Shown: positions 12,177-20,616 of the stretch, one piece after another
Layout of the letters: each line of letters opens with the position of its first letter
Position numbering within the stretch: the stretch's first letter is position 1
Virus record (IMG/VR): IMGVR_UViG_3300028883_000084
Coordinates: 1 to 39,722 of that record
Source of the DNA: a virus
DNA length: 39,722 nucleotides
Direction: 5' to 3' (one strand)
Notes under the pieces: model-generated
Told to the model about the DNA's origin: nothing
The model's input: the letters and a program-made list of their open reading frames with translations, nothing else
Database searches by the model: none
Program-made: the position numbers and the translations under genes

Positions 12177-13875
12177 AGGGCCGGAGAAAAAACAGACAAT
12201 AGCTAAAGCTGTAAACCACGAGGAGCGCCTCAAATTTCACGCTGAAAGCTACCTTTATCCGTCTGGAATCTCTAAGCCTCTAACTCAGTTTTTAGACTGG
12301 GTTAGAGAGCTACTCCCTAAAGACAAATTCTCTATTTTCGTTAGCCTCTTTAAGCTTCCCGTCCTTACGGTCGATTTAACGGAGACGATCTTTAACGAGC
12401 TGGAACGAGTTTTCGACGGCCGAAACGCTGCAGTTAATTACCAGTTCGAATCCCCGGACTTATTAGACGACTGGGAAGAGTACAGAACAGAGAAGCTAAA
12501 AGAGCCGTCCGTTTGGCGGGAAAAAGCTTGGGACCAGATAAAATCCGGCATTAATTCGGTTATCGTTATCGATCTACCTAGAGAGCAGCTGGATATGAGA
12601 CCAGAGCCTTATTTTTACTTTCTAGATATTCGAAACGTTATAGACTATAGTTTTAGAAATGATCGCATCGAATGGATAATTTTCAAATGCCGAGAGGGCG
12701 AGATAACAGTTATCGACGACGAGCATTACCAAGTTTTTACCCTTGACGGAAACGGACAAGTAGCAGGTGAGGCCATATTAGAAGAGGCTCACGAACTCGG
12801 CTACTGCCCCGCGCAATTTCTTTGGTCCGATTCCTTGACAAAAGAAGAGCCAGACTTAAAGAAATCTCCTTTATCCGCTCAATTAAGTAATTTAGATTGG
12901 CTGCTCTTCTACTCGATCAGTAAGAGGCATTTAGACCTCTACGCCCCTTATCCTATATATTCGGCTTACGAGGCTGATTGCGATTTCCAAAATAACGAGA
13001 CAGGAGACTACTGCGACGGCGGCTATTTAAGAGGCGACGACGATAATTATAAGGTCTTAAGAGACGGCGGAGTTATGCAATGTCCGGTATGCGCCGAGAA
13101 AAGACTAGCAGGAGTAGGAGCTTTTATCGAAGTGCCGGCCCCTCAGTCGAAAGAGGACCCAGACCTCCGAAACCCCGTTTCTATTACTCAGATCGATAAA
13201 GCAAGTTTAGAATATAACGTCGAAGAGGTTACTAGGCTAGGAGACCATATTTTTAACTCCGTAGTAGGGGTAGGCGGAGACGTTACAGCTAAGAAAGCCG
13301 TAAACGAAAAGCAAGTTATAGCTAACTACGAGAGCCGCTCTACGATTATAAACGCCTTAAAGCAGAATATCGAGAAAGCCAGGCGTTTTACAGCCGAAAC
13401 TATCTGCCGTCTTCGATATGGTAACGAATTTAATTCGGCTAGTATCAATTTAGGTACAGAGTTCTATATCTATACTATAGACGACCTTTACGAGCAGTAT
13501 AAAGCAGCGAAAGCCAACGGCTCCAGCGAGGCAGAACTAGACCAGATCAATAGCCAGATATTAGAGACTGAGTATAGGAATAATCCTAACCTAATGCAGC
13601 GTATGTTAGTGCTTAAACATTTGGAGCCTTACAGGCATTATACGCTAGAGGAGCTTATGAAAATGGGCGAAAAAAACTGGATAGACCCTCTACTACTACA
13701 GATAAAAATAAATTTTAATAGATTTGTAGATAAATTTGAACGTGAGAATATGAACGTAGTCGAGTTCGGCTCGCAAATAGAGTTCAATAAAAAGATCGAA
13801 AACATAACCAATACTTTTATAGACTATGTCAAACAGGAACAAAAACAACGGGGGCAACTCGACCAAGGAGAGTAA
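12139..13875 (+). CDS. Portal protein
   Basis: A 578-residue acidic protein of portal size, in portal position between terminase and scaffold/capsid genes. It has the mixed helical layout of SPP1/HK97-type portals, with a long helical stem and C-terminal helix (NFNRFVDKFERENMNVVEFG onward). A four-Cys insertion, Cys-x-Phe...DYCDGG...CPVC, lies near residues 279-323 and may bind zinc. Portals form the dodecameric ring through which DNA enters the head. The assignment rests on position, size and layout. Confidence 0.75.
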   Translation: MALASNLVKQRVEGPEKKQTIAKAVNHEERLKFHAESYLYPSGISKPLTQFLDWVRELLPKDKFSIFVSLFKLPVLTVDLTETIFNELERVFDGRNAAVNYQFESPDLLDDWEEYRTEKLKEPSVWREKAWDQIKSGINSVIVIDLPREQLDMRPEPYFYFLDIRNVIDYSFRNDRIEWIIFKCREGEITVIDDEHYQVFTLDGNGQVAGEAILEEAHELGYCPAQFLWSDSLTKEEPDLKKSPLSAQLSNLDWLLFYSISKRHLDLYAPYPIYSAYEADCDFQNNETGDYCDGGYLRGDDDNYKVLRDGGVMQCPVCAEKRLAGVGAFIEVPAPQSKEDPDLRNPVSITQIDKASLEYNVEEVTRLGDHIFNSVVGVGGDVTAKKAVNEKQVIANYESRSTIINALKQNIEKARRFTAETICRLRYGNEFNSASINLGTEFYIYTIDDLYEQYKAAKANGSSEAELDQINSQILETEYRNNPNLMQRMLVLKHLEPYRHYTLEELMKMGEKNWIDPLLLQIKINFNRFVDKFERENMNVVEFGSQIEFNKKIENITNTFIDYVKQEQKQRGQLDQGE

Positions 13876-14203
13876 CGCCGAAGAAAGCGCAGCTAAAGAC
13901 TTCGCAGAAGAGGCTAAGCAGCCAGAAGAGGCTAAGCAGCCAGAAGAGGCTAAGCAGCCAGAAGAGGCTAAGCAGGATTTATCCGCTAAAAATGGGCCAG
14001 TAACTAAGAATTACAAAGTGCCTAAAGGCGAGGAAAAATTCGTCCACGTCGAAGTAGAAAAGAAGAAGTTTAACGCCGATACGGGCGAAAGACTCTCTAA
14101 GCCTTTCGTTCAAAAGTTCAATGTTAAGGAGTGGCCACAGGTTAAGAAAGACCTACCAGGTTTAGGCTATAACTCTGTACACGTCTTACACGAGCCTAAG
14201 TAA
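13826..14203 (+). CDS. Hypothetical protein with EEAKQP repeats
   Basis: A 125-residue hydrophilic protein. Its N-terminal 55 residues are low-complexity and acidic, with EEAKQP repeated in tandem. The C-terminal part (VPKGEEKFVHVEVEKKKFN onward) looks like a small folded domain. It overlaps the portal gene by 50 bases in another frame. A head-assembly accessory role is likely from position only. Confidence 0.6.
   Translation: MSNRNKNNGGNSTKESNAEESAAKDFAEEAKQPEEAKQPEEAKQPEEAKQDLSAKNGPVTKNYKVPKGEEKFVHVEVEKKKFNADTGERLSKPFVQKFNVKEWPQVKKDLPGLGYNSVHVLHEPK
13907..13975 (+). repeat. 18-bp tandem repeat (3.8 units)
   Basis: GAAGAGGCTAAGCAGCCA occurs three times exactly (13907-13960), followed by 15 bases of a fourth copy. 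It encodes the EEAKQP repeats, and perfect DNA identity suggests recent or unstable expansion. Confidence 0.9.
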
Positions 14204-14213
14204 AGATTTACTG

Positions 14214-14246
14214 AGCCAGTTAACTTTTAGAGTTTTCTGGCTTTTT
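14214..14246 (+). terminator. Intrinsic terminator
   Basis: AGCCAG (14214-14219) pairs with CTGGCT (14237-14242) and is followed by TTTTT. It lies in the gap between the repeat-protein gene and the scaffold gene and may tune portal versus capsid expression. Confidence 0.65.
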
Positions 14247-14295
14247 ATATTTCCACTAATTCACTTTATTATTAACATAATTCAAGAGTAAAATT

Positions 14296-15240
14296 ATGGC
14301 ACTAGATGCAGAAACTCTAAAAGCTAACGAGTCCTTAAAAGAATTGAGCGACGACGTTATAAACACTATTACTACCTTGTCTAAAAACGACGAGGAGAAA
14401 GTTATTAATACTAAGATCGGAGAGCACCACGGCCTTATAGAGAAGGACGTAAAAGAGGTAACCGGTCTAGAGAAAAAAGAGGGGGAGAAATCGTACGAAT
14501 ATATGAAGCGAGCGCTTTCTGCCTATAAGGAAAAAGCGGCCTCCGCGGAGACTCTGCAGACTCAAATCAGCGATAAGGAGAGTAAGATCGCAGAATTAGA
14601 GAGAAAGATAGCCGAAGGAAGTACGGACGAAGCTCTTAAGACTCAGCTTTCGGACGCTCAGAGCGCCTTAACTCAGCTTAAGGAGCAGTATGACACGGAT
14701 AAAGAGAACTGGAAAACTAAAGAGACTGAGTTCTCCGGTAAGCTAAGCCAGGTTAAAGTAGATAATGTATTTACCGCTGTAGAGGCTGGCCTAAAATTCA
14801 AATCTAGTTATCCTGAGAGCGTTCAGAAGACTTTACTATCCTCAACTAAAGGCCAGATACTAGGAAAGTATACTCCAGATTTTATCGACGACGGCCAAGG
14901 CGGTAAGGAAATGGTCTTTAGAGATAAGGATAACGAGATCGTAAGAAATAAGGCTAACGGCTTGAAGCCTTACACGGCCGAAGAGCTTATGCGAGAAAAT
15001 TTAGGAGAGGTTCTCGACACAGGTAAAAACCAAAAAGGCTCTGGGAGCGAAGAGCCTGGCGGCGGAAACGAAGAAATTACGCTTACCGATCTGGCGGGAG
15101 TTAAGACTCAAAAAGATGCTAGCGATATTATCGTTAAGTATCTTATGGCCCAAGGCCTCTCCAGAGGTACTGCAGAATTCGCAGAAAAGCAGCGAAAAAT
15201 CTGGGAGGATAATAAAATTAGTAGCCTCCCTATTAAATAA
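14296..15240 (+). CDS. Capsid scaffolding protein
   Basis: A 314-residue, highly charged protein with a predicted coiled coil at about residues 70-155 (repeated KE/AE-LQ heptads). A Gly/Glu-rich linker (KGSGSEEPGGGNEE) and a short C-terminal helical segment follow. This is the typical layout of scaffolding proteins that assemble inside the prohead and leave before packaging. It lies between portal and major capsid genes. No protease motif was seen, so it is probably scaffold only. Confidence 0.75.
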   Translation: MALDAETLKANESLKELSDDVINTITTLSKNDEEKVINTKIGEHHGLIEKDVKEVTGLEKKEGEKSYEYMKRALSAYKEKAASAETLQTQISDKESKIAELERKIAEGSTDEALKTQLSDAQSALTQLKEQYDTDKENWKTKETEFSGKLSQVKVDNVFTAVEAGLKFKSSYPESVQKTLLSSTKGQILGKYTPDFIDDGQGGKEMVFRDKDNEIVRNKANGLKPYTAEELMRENLGEVLDTGKNQKGSGSEEPGGGNEEITLTDLAGVKTQKDASDIIVKYLMAQGLSRGTAEFAEKQRKIWEDNKISSLPIK

Positions 15241-15256
15241 CCAATATTTAGAAACT

Positions 15257-15652
15257 ATGAAATATTTATTTTTAAAATCCTTTTTCTTTTTAGCTATTTG
15301 CTTTTTATCGGCCCCTTTGTTAGCGCAAGGGGAGACCTTAGAAGTTTTAGAAGTGGATAGTTTTTTCCAAACCTTTGCGGGTCTGGTAGCTACTATTCCT
15401 TTCTTAACAGAGTTCTTTAAAAAGCTTTTAGGTAAAACGGAAAGCTCTCCTAATTTAGCCGTCCAGATTTTCTCTTGGGTGGTCGGATTATTTCTGGCAA
15501 TTATGGGTAAATTGCTAGGCTTGGGGTATCTGGCAGAATTAAGCTGGCTCTGGGTTATAGTTTACGGATTAGGAGCCGCCCTCGCTGCTAACGGGGTGGC
15601 CGATACTAAGATTATTGTGAAAATTTTCAAACTTTTCAAAAAATCGGCTTAA
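15257..15652 (+). CDS. Holin-like membrane protein
   Basis: A 131-residue protein from the ATG at 15257; an upstream in-frame start at 15116 would overlap the scaffold gene and hide the signal-like N-terminus. Residues 1-24 (MKYLFLKSFFFLAICFLSAP) form a signal peptide or first helix. Two further hydrophobic segments follow, the first with SWVVGLFLAIMG and the last ending AALAANGVAD. The SW-V...ANG pattern recalls small holins of Bacteroidetes phages, from memory. Its place between scaffold and capsid genes, far from the endolysin, is unusual. Confidence 0.5.
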   Translation: MKYLFLKSFFFLAICFLSAPLLAQGETLEVLEVDSFFQTFAGLVATIPFLTEFFKKLLGKTESSPNLAVQIFSWVVGLFLAIMGKLLGLGYLAELSWLWVIVYGLGAALAANGVADTKIIVKIFKLFKKSA

Positions 15653-15717
15653 ATTAGCAACCAATTAAAGAGCGCACGGGTAACGCTTAAGTTTTTAAGA
15701 CTAAAAAATAGAAAAAG

Positions 15718-16758
15718 ATGTCTTTAGTTAATACTAGAATCCAGAATGTTAGATCAAATTCTAACTTGGACAAAAACGAGCTGCGCCCGAGCCGCTACGG
15801 GGCTTTAGATTTGTTTATGATGCAATCTATGCAGCCAGGAGGTATCCTTACGGATGATCTCAAAAAAAGAGCAATGGCTTCGATAGGAAACACGCTGGAA
15901 ACCCCAGTTATAGACTTCGACGCTGGTATTTCAATCGGTTCGACTAGGTCGGTTACGATTGCAGATAGCGAGAATACCTCCCAAATGTATTCGATAAGTT
16001 TTACGACTTATGCCTGGGGTTTTACAATTATCCCAGCTCTTTTTATGAATAATGAATTGAGCGTGCAGGAAGACTTCGAACGTAAGTTCTTGAAGTACCT
16101 GTATAAGTTTGCAGAGACTCTAGATAGCGCGGCTTTATCTGCTCTATCTACAAATAAGACGCAAGTCTTTAACGAGCTGCTTACTTATACTACTACGGCC
16201 AACGTAGTACAAGTTCCTTACGTAGATCGTGAGAATATTATCGGAGACCTTAATCCAATGATGGCCGCTAACGACCATTTCGGAGGCATTCACTTACTCG
16301 GTAACGGGGGAGTAGAGGCAGCTATCCGTAAAATGGCCGAGAAAGGGCTGTATAATGAGGTTAATAAAACTCTAGAGTATAGCGATAAAACTCTCCATTT
16401 CTCTAGCCGTTTGGCTAATGGAGGCGGAGAGCACGCTAATATGTACGGAGTACAATCTGGCTCTTTAGGCGTTCTGCAAAGAATGGAGAGAGAAAGTATC
16501 TTACAGACCTCTATGGCCGACGGTACGGAGTGGGATATCGATACGCTGCCGCTTATCAATTTCCCTGTAGGTACTTATTTCTACGAGAGTAAAGGAGATT
16601 TTAACGCTATCGCTGGAGCCGCTTCTGCGGATATGACGAGAGCGAAGAAAGAGCATTACGGCTTCGCTGTGGATGTAGCTTTCTTAACTCCTTACAATAG
16701 CGACCTTTCTACTATCGCTAATCCGATTATGAAAGCCGCAATCTTAGACCCAGTCTAA
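15718..16758 (+). CDS. Major capsid protein
   Basis: A 346-residue protein directly after the scaffold region, of normal size for an HK97-fold capsid protein. An N-terminal helical arm is followed by mixed alpha/beta sequence, with a conserved-looking end (YGFAVDVAFLTPYNSDLS). It is flanked by its own leader and a strong terminator, as expected for a highly expressed gene. Fold assignment is from position and size; sequence motifs for this fold are weak. Confidence 0.75.
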   Translation: MSLVNTRIQNVRSNSNLDKNELRPSRYGALDLFMMQSMQPGGILTDDLKKRAMASIGNTLETPVIDFDAGISIGSTRSVTIADSENTSQMYSISFTTYAWGFTIIPALFMNNELSVQEDFERKFLKYLYKFAETLDSAALSALSTNKTQVFNELLTYTTTANVVQVPYVDRENIIGDLNPMMAANDHFGGIHLLGNGGVEAAIRKMAEKGLYNEVNKTLEYSDKTLHFSSRLANGGGEHANMYGVQSGSLGVLQRMERESILQTSMADGTEWDIDTLPLINFPVGTYFYESKGDFNAIAGAASADMTRAKKEHYGFAVDVAFLTPYNSDLSTIANPIMKAAILDPV

Positions 16759-16783
16759 TAGGTTATTAATTGAATAGTTGAGA

Positions 16784-16815
16784 AAGGGGAGAGGCAAAAA
16801 GCCCCTCCCTTTTTT
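16784..16815 (+). terminator. Intrinsic terminator after capsid gene
   Basis: A GC-rich 12-bp stem with one mismatch (16784-16795 with 16801-16812), an AAAAA loop and a T run to 16815. It would cap the abundant capsid transcript and reduce downstream tail expression. Confidence 0.85.
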
Positions 16816-16835
16816 CTTTAAAAACTCTTAGCGCA

Positions 16836-18137
16836 ATGTACCGAGTAAGCGATTTAAAAAGCGGCTATAGCGGCCTTATAGGATGGAGGCAGAACCAGAA
16901 AACTAGCACCCTACAAATAGCTAATAGTTTAACGGCTAGCTCTAGCGGCCTTTACTTTCAAGATTTTCACCCTCTTCTAAATATCGAGATTTTAGAACAG
17001 TATGCCCCGGAGTTCGAGGAAGGGACCTACACGGCTTACGATTCTGGAACGGCCTACGCTGTAGGAGATAAAGCGAGCTATTCTAGCGTTAATTACCGCT
17101 GTATAAAAGCCGGCACAGGCAACCAGCCGGATACCTCAGCGGAGTACTGGGAGGTATATACTCCTTTCAGCGAATGGCTACAAGAGCAGACCGAGGCCTC
17201 TATAGCTAAAATGCTGCAAAACCTCTGGACTCAGAAAATAGCCGACAGGACCGCTAAAAACATTCTGGAACATAAGGCGCTATTCGATCGCCCAGGACGT
17301 TTAGCCGATACTATTGATAACGGTAATTATCTCGTAGGTTTCGAAATAACCCCTTTGAGGAGTGATAGCGTAACGCTTAAAATAGATAAGATCGGCGCAC
17401 AGTTTGAAGGAGTGGAAGACCTTACCCTATATCTATTCCATTCTAGCCAGTTGGCGCCGGTCCAGACTATTATTTTAAACAGAGCGAAAGATAAAAGTTT
17501 AGAGTGGTTTACCCCTTCCGAGGAAATCTACCTCCCCTATTTATCGGAGGATACCGACGCGGGGGGTACTTGGTATCTCTGCTACGATCAGAGAGCTTTA
17601 GGCGAGACAGTTAAGGCTATAAAAAAGGATAGGGACTGGAGTAAAAGACCTTGCGGCTCTTGCAATAGTTCAGAAATGATAGCGCAAAAAACTTGGAGCC
17701 GATATTTAGAAATATACCCTTTCAAAAATGGTAACGATTTCGATAGCGGAGACCCAGAGCTATTCGATATATCCGATAATCTGTACGACCTACAGACTAA
17801 TTACGGCCTCAATTTACAAATTACTTTAGAGTGCGACGCTACGGATACTCTAATAGAGCAGCGTCGATCTTTTCAAAATCTTTTAGGTCTGCAAGTGGCC
17901 GCCGATCTGCTTAGATATATGGCTTATAACCCCTCGAATAATATTAACCGTAAGACGCATAATACCAGCGTTCAACAAATATTATACGAGCTTGACGGAG
18001 ATAGCCAAGGGCATAAAAAAAGCGGACTGAATTACGAGTTAGGTAAAGCTATGGAGGCGGCCTCCGTAGATTTAAACGGAATGAGTAGAGTCTGCTACAG
18101 TTGTAACCGTAAAGGGGTTAAGTATAGAACGATATGA
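16836..18137 (+). CDS. Virion protein with chitin-binding-like module
   Basis: A 433-residue protein. At residues 67-108 it carries a motif like carbohydrate-binding modules of the ChtBD3/CBM5-12 type: YDSGTAYAVGDKASY, then YRCIKAGTGNQP and EYWEVY. The rest is unrecognised, with four Cys near PCGSCN and CYSCN. Its place after the major capsid gene and before the gp10-like gene suggests a head-surface or connector protein that displays a sugar-binding domain. It overlaps the next gene as ATGA. Confidence 0.55.
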   Translation: MYRVSDLKSGYSGLIGWRQNQKTSTLQIANSLTASSSGLYFQDFHPLLNIEILEQYAPEFEEGTYTAYDSGTAYAVGDKASYSSVNYRCIKAGTGNQPDTSAEYWEVYTPFSEWLQEQTEASIAKMLQNLWTQKIADRTAKNILEHKALFDRPGRLADTIDNGNYLVGFEITPLRSDSVTLKIDKIGAQFEGVEDLTLYLFHSSQLAPVQTIILNRAKDKSLEWFTPSEEIYLPYLSEDTDAGGTWYLCYDQRALGETVKAIKKDRDWSKRPCGSCNSSEMIAQKTWSRYLEIYPFKNGNDFDSGDPELFDISDNLYDLQTNYGLNLQITLECDATDTLIEQRRSFQNLLGLQVAADLLRYMAYNPSNNINRKTHNTSVQQILYELDGDSQGHKKSGLNYELGKAMEAASVDLNGMSRVCYSCNRKGVKYRTI

Positions 18138-18574
18138 AAGCGCTCTCTACAATGATAGAGCGGCTTAAAGAGGTAGAGGAAGAGATTACCCAAGCTATAA
18201 GGAAAACGCTAGAGGATAATAAAGCGATTATTCTCGATATGAATACCGAGGACCAGCTTTTCGATAGAGGGGTAACGAGAGAAGGAGTACCGATAGAGAG
18301 ATACGCGCCTTATAGACCTTTTACGATATCGGTAAAAAGAGCGAAAGGGCAGCCGACCTCTAGAGTAACTCTAAGAGATAGCGGAGATTTTCACGAGTCG
18401 TTTTTCATTAATTTTGATAACGATAGTTTCGAGATCAAAGCCTCGGACGAGAAGACGGAAAAATTAAAGTTTCAATATGGGGCCGAAATTATGGGATTGA
18501 CTAAAGAGAATATGCAGGATTTATCGGAGAACTATATTAAGCCTGTAGTTCGTGAAATACTTAGTAAGATATGA
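18134..18574 (+). CDS. HK97 gp10-like neck/tail-completion protein
   Basis: A 146-residue protein with an N-terminal helix, then a segment TLRDSGDFHESFFINFDND and a later FQYGAEIMGLTKENMQDL, typical of gp10/virion-morphogenesis proteins that join head and tail. ATGA overlaps on both sides tie it to its neighbours. The assignment is by pattern and position. Confidence 0.6.
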   Translation: MKALSTMIERLKEVEEEITQAIRKTLEDNKAIILDMNTEDQLFDRGVTREGVPIERYAPYRPFTISVKRAKGQPTSRVTLRDSGDFHESFFINFDNDSFEIKASDEKTEKLKFQYGAEIMGLTKENMQDLSENYIKPVVREILSKI

Positions 18575-20079
18575 GCCTAGAATCGATACCTAAAATAAAT
18601 AATCCGGAGTTTTTCGATAAGATTATCGTAGAGCTGCAGGATATACTCTCGTATAGGCTAGACTGGCTAACGCATTCACTCGGAAGGAGCCAGAAACTTA
18701 CTAAGCTAAAAGACGGGAGAGAATACAATTACCCCGGCATACATATAGAAGGCTCTAGCTATGAAGACCTATTACCAGGGACTAACCTAGGTAATTACTC
18801 TTTTTTTCAACTGGAAGACCCCACAACTATAAAAGTATTTCCTAACTCTTCGACACAAGGAAGTACAAAGGCTTCTATTATTTTCTGGTTTAACATTGAG
18901 GAGGTGCTAGACCAGACAGGTTACAGGAATACGGAGGAAGTTAAGGCGGATATAATCGGCGTTTTAAGTAAGAATTTAAGACTTACAACGGGTAGGTTTA
19001 CTTTGGAAAAAGTCTACGAGGAGCCTAGCAATATCTACAAAGGCCACAGCATAAAGCAAGTAGATAAACAGCACCTTATGCAGCCTTACGCTGGTTTTAG
19101 ATTCGAAGGGACCCTTTTATACATAGATAACTATTGCGGCGATACTTCGGACCCGTTGACAGTTATCGGAGATACCGCTAGCCTAAGCATAAATACGCCT
19201 CTAAGCGTAGACGTGCTAGCTAATGACGACGGAGGAGGCTCTGAGCTAAGATTATTAGCGATATCTCAACCGTTGCAAGGCGCTACCGCAGAGATCGTAG
19301 ACGGTGAGGTACTAATAACTCCAGAGACCGACTGGACAGGCGTATCTTACCTTACTTATCGAGTAACGAACGGCTATTTTACGGAGACTGGTATTTTAGC
19401 TTTTACTGTGGCCACCGCCGCCCCTTACGGTATTCAATACCAGAGCGCCCTATCTGGGTGGTCTGGCCAGAATGTTTCCTATAGAACCGGGGACGAAGGC
19501 TGGCTTTTAGCAAACGGCCATTTTGACGACTATATCCTACCAAATCCGGCCGTAATTCAAGTACTCGATATCGAAGCCGCCGACCCTTTCAGGACTCTAA
19601 AATACGATAATGTATTCGGGAATAAGAATCGATTTACGGACTTCGAAGGATTACAGAATTACCCTAAGTACTCGGCGTCAGATGTTAGGGACGTAGCAGT
19701 TGTTATCGACCACTTATACGGCTTTGCTCTTTTGACTCATATAGACGAGATTAGCATTTCTTACGGGATGAATTTTACCGAGGCTGTCGCTTACGGTGCT
19801 GGTACGTTTAGCGGTTATACTGGTTTTAACGTAATGCCGTTTAAAGAGTTAAACCGAATCGCCGACCAAGGAGGCGGCGTTCTTCAGTTATTCGATAGAG
19901 AGCCTTTTAACGTCAATTTCGGCGGCGGTGTTATCTTGTCCTCAACAGTTTATCTTTCAAATACTAATAATTCTTTAGGGATGGTAGGCGGCAACGGTAA
20001 TACCTTCTCTTCAAGCGGCTTTGATATTGATCGCCTTTATTGGTGGTCTAAGAATATTCAACAAACATTACAGCCATGA
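18571..20079 (+). CDS. Tail-completion-like protein fused to Ig-like and C-terminal beta domains
   Basis: A 502-residue protein in three parts. Residues 1-188 look like a tail-terminator/completion domain, where a compact protein of about 150 residues would be expected after gp10. Residues 195-282 form a cadherin/Ig-like domain with the hallmark SVDVLANDDGGG, a repeated-strand pattern and YLTYRVTNG. Residues 285-502 are Gly/Ser/Tyr-rich and beta-like, possibly a surface-binding domain. Such a fusion would display adhesion domains at the neck or tail. Both junctions are ATGA overlaps. Confidence 0.55.
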   Translation: MSLESIPKINNPEFFDKIIVELQDILSYRLDWLTHSLGRSQKLTKLKDGREYNYPGIHIEGSSYEDLLPGTNLGNYSFFQLEDPTTIKVFPNSSTQGSTKASIIFWFNIEEVLDQTGYRNTEEVKADIIGVLSKNLRLTTGRFTLEKVYEEPSNIYKGHSIKQVDKQHLMQPYAGFRFEGTLLYIDNYCGDTSDPLTVIGDTASLSINTPLSVDVLANDDGGGSELRLLAISQPLQGATAEIVDGEVLITPETDWTGVSYLTYRVTNGYFTETGILAFTVATAAPYGIQYQSALSGWSGQNVSYRTGDEGWLLANGHFDDYILPNPAVIQVLDIEAADPFRTLKYDNVFGNKNRFTDFEGLQNYPKYSASDVRDVAVVIDHLYGFALLTHIDEISISYGMNFTEAVAYGAGTFSGYTGFNVMPFKELNRIADQGGGVLQLFDREPFNVNFGGGVILSSTVYLSNTNNSLGMVGGNGNTFSSSGFDIDRLYWWSKNIQQTLQP

Positions 20080-20354
20080 TATATAAAGCAAAAACAGAGC
20101 AAACGATTTTCGATATTCGAAATAAAAAGGGACTGATCTCCTCGAAATGGGAGGCTAGAATCAGCCCGAACGGGGTCCGATATCGTTGGGACGGTAGTAA
20201 TATCGTTGAAGTCGATTTGGTCTTAAAAGAAGAGGGCGCAAAGTTTGAGCACGGCCGAACCTTGACACTAAATACAAACGGCGGCTCTTGGGACGAGCAG
20301 CGAGTAATTAGCGAAGTACTTAACGCTCTAGGGGAAAATTTTGAATTAGTTTAG
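20076..20354 (+). CDS. Small hypothetical tail-region protein
   Basis: A 92-residue soluble protein. Its first residues (YKAKTEQTIFDI) faintly resemble a LysM start, but the domain is incomplete. The rest is beta-like and unrecognised. It is coupled to the preceding gene by an ATGA overlap. Confidence 0.5.
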   Translation: MIYKAKTEQTIFDIRNKKGLISSKWEARISPNGVRYRWDGSNIVEVDLVLKEEGAKFEHGRTLTLNTNGGSWDEQRVISEVLNALGENFELV

Positions 20355-20355
20355 A

Positions 20356-20616
20356 ATGGTAACTTTTACAGCATATACTCTATTACAAGCGAGTTTTTCG
20401 GCTTTCTTAATACTATTCTTTAATGTTACTGGAAGTAGAAATTACCTAGTAAGTCGGTCAAAAGCCATAATTTCTAAAATTTTCGATTGTGATTTTTGCC
20501 TCTCTTTCTGGATAAATTTGATTGTCTCTATAGGGCAGATTGTTTTTAACGAGTTAGATATCCTTTATTTTCTAATGGCCGTAGCAGCTACGCCTATAAC
20601 TAAAAAATTACTATGA
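20356..20616 (+). CDS. Small membrane protein with CDFCLSFW motif
   Basis: An 86-residue protein with three hydrophobic segments (about 6-24, 50-65, 69-80) and a central CDFCLSFW. The CxxCxxFW motif is found in small phage and bacterial membrane proteins (DUF1360-like). Why such a gene sits among tail genes is unclear. It overlaps the next gene as ATGA. Confidence 0.55.
   Translation: MVTFTAYTLLQASFSAFLILFFNVTGSRNYLVSRSKAIISKIFDCDFCLSFWINLIVSIGQIVFNELDILYFLMAVAATPITKKLL

Noticed and set aside
15116-15256. Upstream extension of the holin-like gene
   Set aside because: It overlaps the scaffold gene in another frame, and the ATG at 15257 gives a clean signal-like N-terminus behind a normal A-rich leader.
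19420-20079. Diversity-generating retroelement target at the C-terminus of the tail-completion fusion
   Set aside because: No reverse transcriptase, template repeat or adenine-biased variable repeat was seen in the window.
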